DNA of 37,254 bases from Alphaproteobacteria bacterium (GTDB lineage Bacteria; Pseudomonadota; Alphaproteobacteria; Rhizobiales; Beijerinckiaceae): the NCBI GenBank assembly GCA_016869555.1, contig VGDY01000016.1, positions 1-37,254 on the forward strand, read 5' to 3'. Shown one piece after another: positions 36,624-37,254 of the stretch. The notes beneath the pieces were generated by a model. The model had not been told where the DNA came from. It made no database searches and saw only the letters and a list, made by a program, of their open reading frames with translations. Position numbers and translations under genes: made by a program. Numbering within the stretch: position 1 is the first letter of the stretch; every line of letters begins with the position of its first letter.

Positions 36624-36645
36624 GGGCCAATTAAGGATTCGCAAG

Positions 36646-37062
36646 ATGGCGGTGGATCTGGAAGAAACATATAAGCCTTCCGAAGACGAAGCCTTTATGT
36701 GCGATCGGCAGCGCGAATATTTCCGGCGCAAACTGCTGGCCTGGAAAGAAGACATACTGCACGAAAGCCGGGAAACGCTCGCTGCGCTGCAGAATGAAAA
36801 CGAAAATCATCCCGACCTCGCGGACCGCGCATCGTCCGAAACCGATCGCGCGATCGAACTGCGTGCGCGCGATCGGCAGCGCAAGCTCGTTGCAAAAATC
36901 GACTCGGCGCTGACGCGCCTCGACGACGGCAGCTACGGCTATTGCGAAGAGACGGGCGAGCCGATTTCTCTCAAGCGCCTCGACGCGCGTCCGATCGCGA
37001 CTCTGTCGATCGAGGCGCAGGAGCGTCATGAACGGCGCGAAAAGGTCTATCGAGACGATTAG
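36646..37062 (+). CDS. dksA: RNA polymerase-binding transcription factor DksA
   Basis: A 138-residue DksA from ATG 36646 (AAGGA 8 nt upstream); an in-frame ATG at 36622 lies too close to the predicted transcription start. The coiled-coil (about 20-95) carries the tip motif D-x-x-D-R-A (HPDLADRA) that enters the polymerase secondary channel, followed by the long RARDRQRKL helix. The zinc-finger region keeps only C100: the other three positions are T103, S121 and A124, a pattern I recall from other Rhizobiales. It works with ppGpp in the stringent response. Confidence 0.93.
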   Translation: MAVDLEETYKPSEDEAFMCDRQREYFRRKLLAWKEDILHESRETLAALQNENENHPDLADRASSETDRAIELRARDRQRKLVAKIDSALTRLDDGSYGYCEETGEPISLKRLDARPIATLSIEAQERHERREKVYRDD

Positions 37063-37095
37063 AGCGCGAACCCCGTTTCGCACTCAGAGTTGAAG

Positions 37096-37121
37096 GGCGT
37101 CGCCAGTCGCGACGCCTTTTT
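37096..37121 (+). terminator. Rho-independent terminator of dksA
   Basis: GGCGTCGC-CAGTC-GCGACGCC forms a perfect 8-bp stem followed directly by TTTTT, 33 bp after the dksA stop. The opposite strand has no T-tract, so it serves dksA only. Confidence 0.9.
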
Positions 37122-37122
37122 A

Positions 37123-37254
37123 TTATTGCTCGTCGGATCGGCCGAGCAGCCGAGCCATCTCAGCTTCAAGCGAATCCAGCGGGTCGACCTCGGCTGAGGC
37201 CGGCGGCGGGGCGGGCGGCTTTGGCGGCGGCGGGGCTGGTGGCGGCGCAGGAGG
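37123..37254 (-). CDS. 3' end of a gene with Pro-rich tail (possibly FliO-like), cut by the window edge
   Basis: The last 43 codons and the TAA stop of a minus-strand gene that enters from the right edge. The translation is a Pro/Ala-rich linker (PPAPPPAPPPPKPPAPPPAS) followed by AEVDPLDSLEAEMARLLGR and a short polar end. Codon structure, an open frame to the window edge and the convergent layout with the dksA terminator support it being real. A short MARLLGR-type amphipathic tail after a Pro-rich linker is what I recall from alphaproteobacterial FliO-like flagellar proteins, but this match is weak and the bulk of the protein is outside the window. Confidence 0.6.
   Translation of the reverse strand, partial: PPAPPPAPPPPKPPAPPPASAEVDPLDSLEAEMARLLGRSDEQ

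Overview
The window is about 37 kb of GC-rich chromosomal DNA. Gene families and gene order point to an alphaproteobacterium of the Hyphomicrobiales (Rhizobiales). The evidence is the block nfu-tsaB-rimI...miaB-phoH-ybeY-corC-lnt-HTH-metK-trmB, a dksA whose zinc-finger cysteines are mostly lost, an animal/alphaproteobacterial-type NADP isocitrate dehydrogenase and alphaproteobacterial intergenic palindromic repeats. A Methylocystaceae/Beijerinckiaceae-like host is a guess; no methane-oxidation or nitrogenase gene lies here. I see no rRNA, tRNA, CRISPR array, prophage or complete insertion sequence.

Layout. 1-1.7 kb: an accessory patch with an orphan NOV_C (DUF3883)-type nuclease-like gene and an antitoxin remnant between two palindromic repeats. 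1.7-3.5 kb: a first glnK-amtB operon on the minus strand with a consensus sigma-54 promoter. 3.7-6.5 kb: a plus-strand operon of M17 aminopeptidase, SH3/NlpC-P60 peptidase and MaoC-like hydratase, joined by 4-nt overlaps. 6.7-7.3 kb: a ParD/ParE-type toxin-antitoxin (TA) pair. 7.3-13.9 kb: a yejABEF peptide ABC transporter operon on the minus strand, interrupted between yejE and yejF by a PIN-domain TA pair. 14.1-15.5 kb: gabD. 15.7-17.2 kb: a periplasmic 5'-nucleotidase. 17.6-19.4 kb: a second glnK-amtB operon. 19.8-22.5 kb: an operon of thioredoxin-TPR protein, LON-domain protein, Trm112-like protein and TesB. 22.5-30.8 kb: the conserved trmB, metK, HTH regulator, lnt, corC, ybeY, phoH, miaB block, all on the minus strand. 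31-31.6 kb: a Phd/VapC TA pair. 31.7-33.5 kb: rimI, tsaB and nfu. 33.6-37.1 kb: a small membrane protein, a SnoaL-like protein, trmJ, icd and dksA with its promoter and terminator. The window ends in the 3' end of a minus-strand gene with a Pro-rich tail.

How the genes work together. Most are housekeeping: tRNA modification (miaB, trmB, trmJ, tsaB), RNA and ribosome maturation (ybeY, rimI), lipoprotein acylation (lnt), Fe-S supply (nfu), S-adenosylmethionine synthesis (metK, feeding trmB, trmJ and miaB) and stringent-response control (dksA). The two PII-ammonium channel operons are the nitrogen theme. The accessory layer consists of three complete TA modules, one antitoxin remnant and several families of intergenic palindromes, sitting at the edges of, or inside, otherwise conserved operons. 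I did not find a clearly new multi-gene system. The best leads are the TA pair inside yej, the orphan nuclease patch, the paired glnK-amtB operons with unequal sigma-54 sites, and a miaB with no ordinary start codon.
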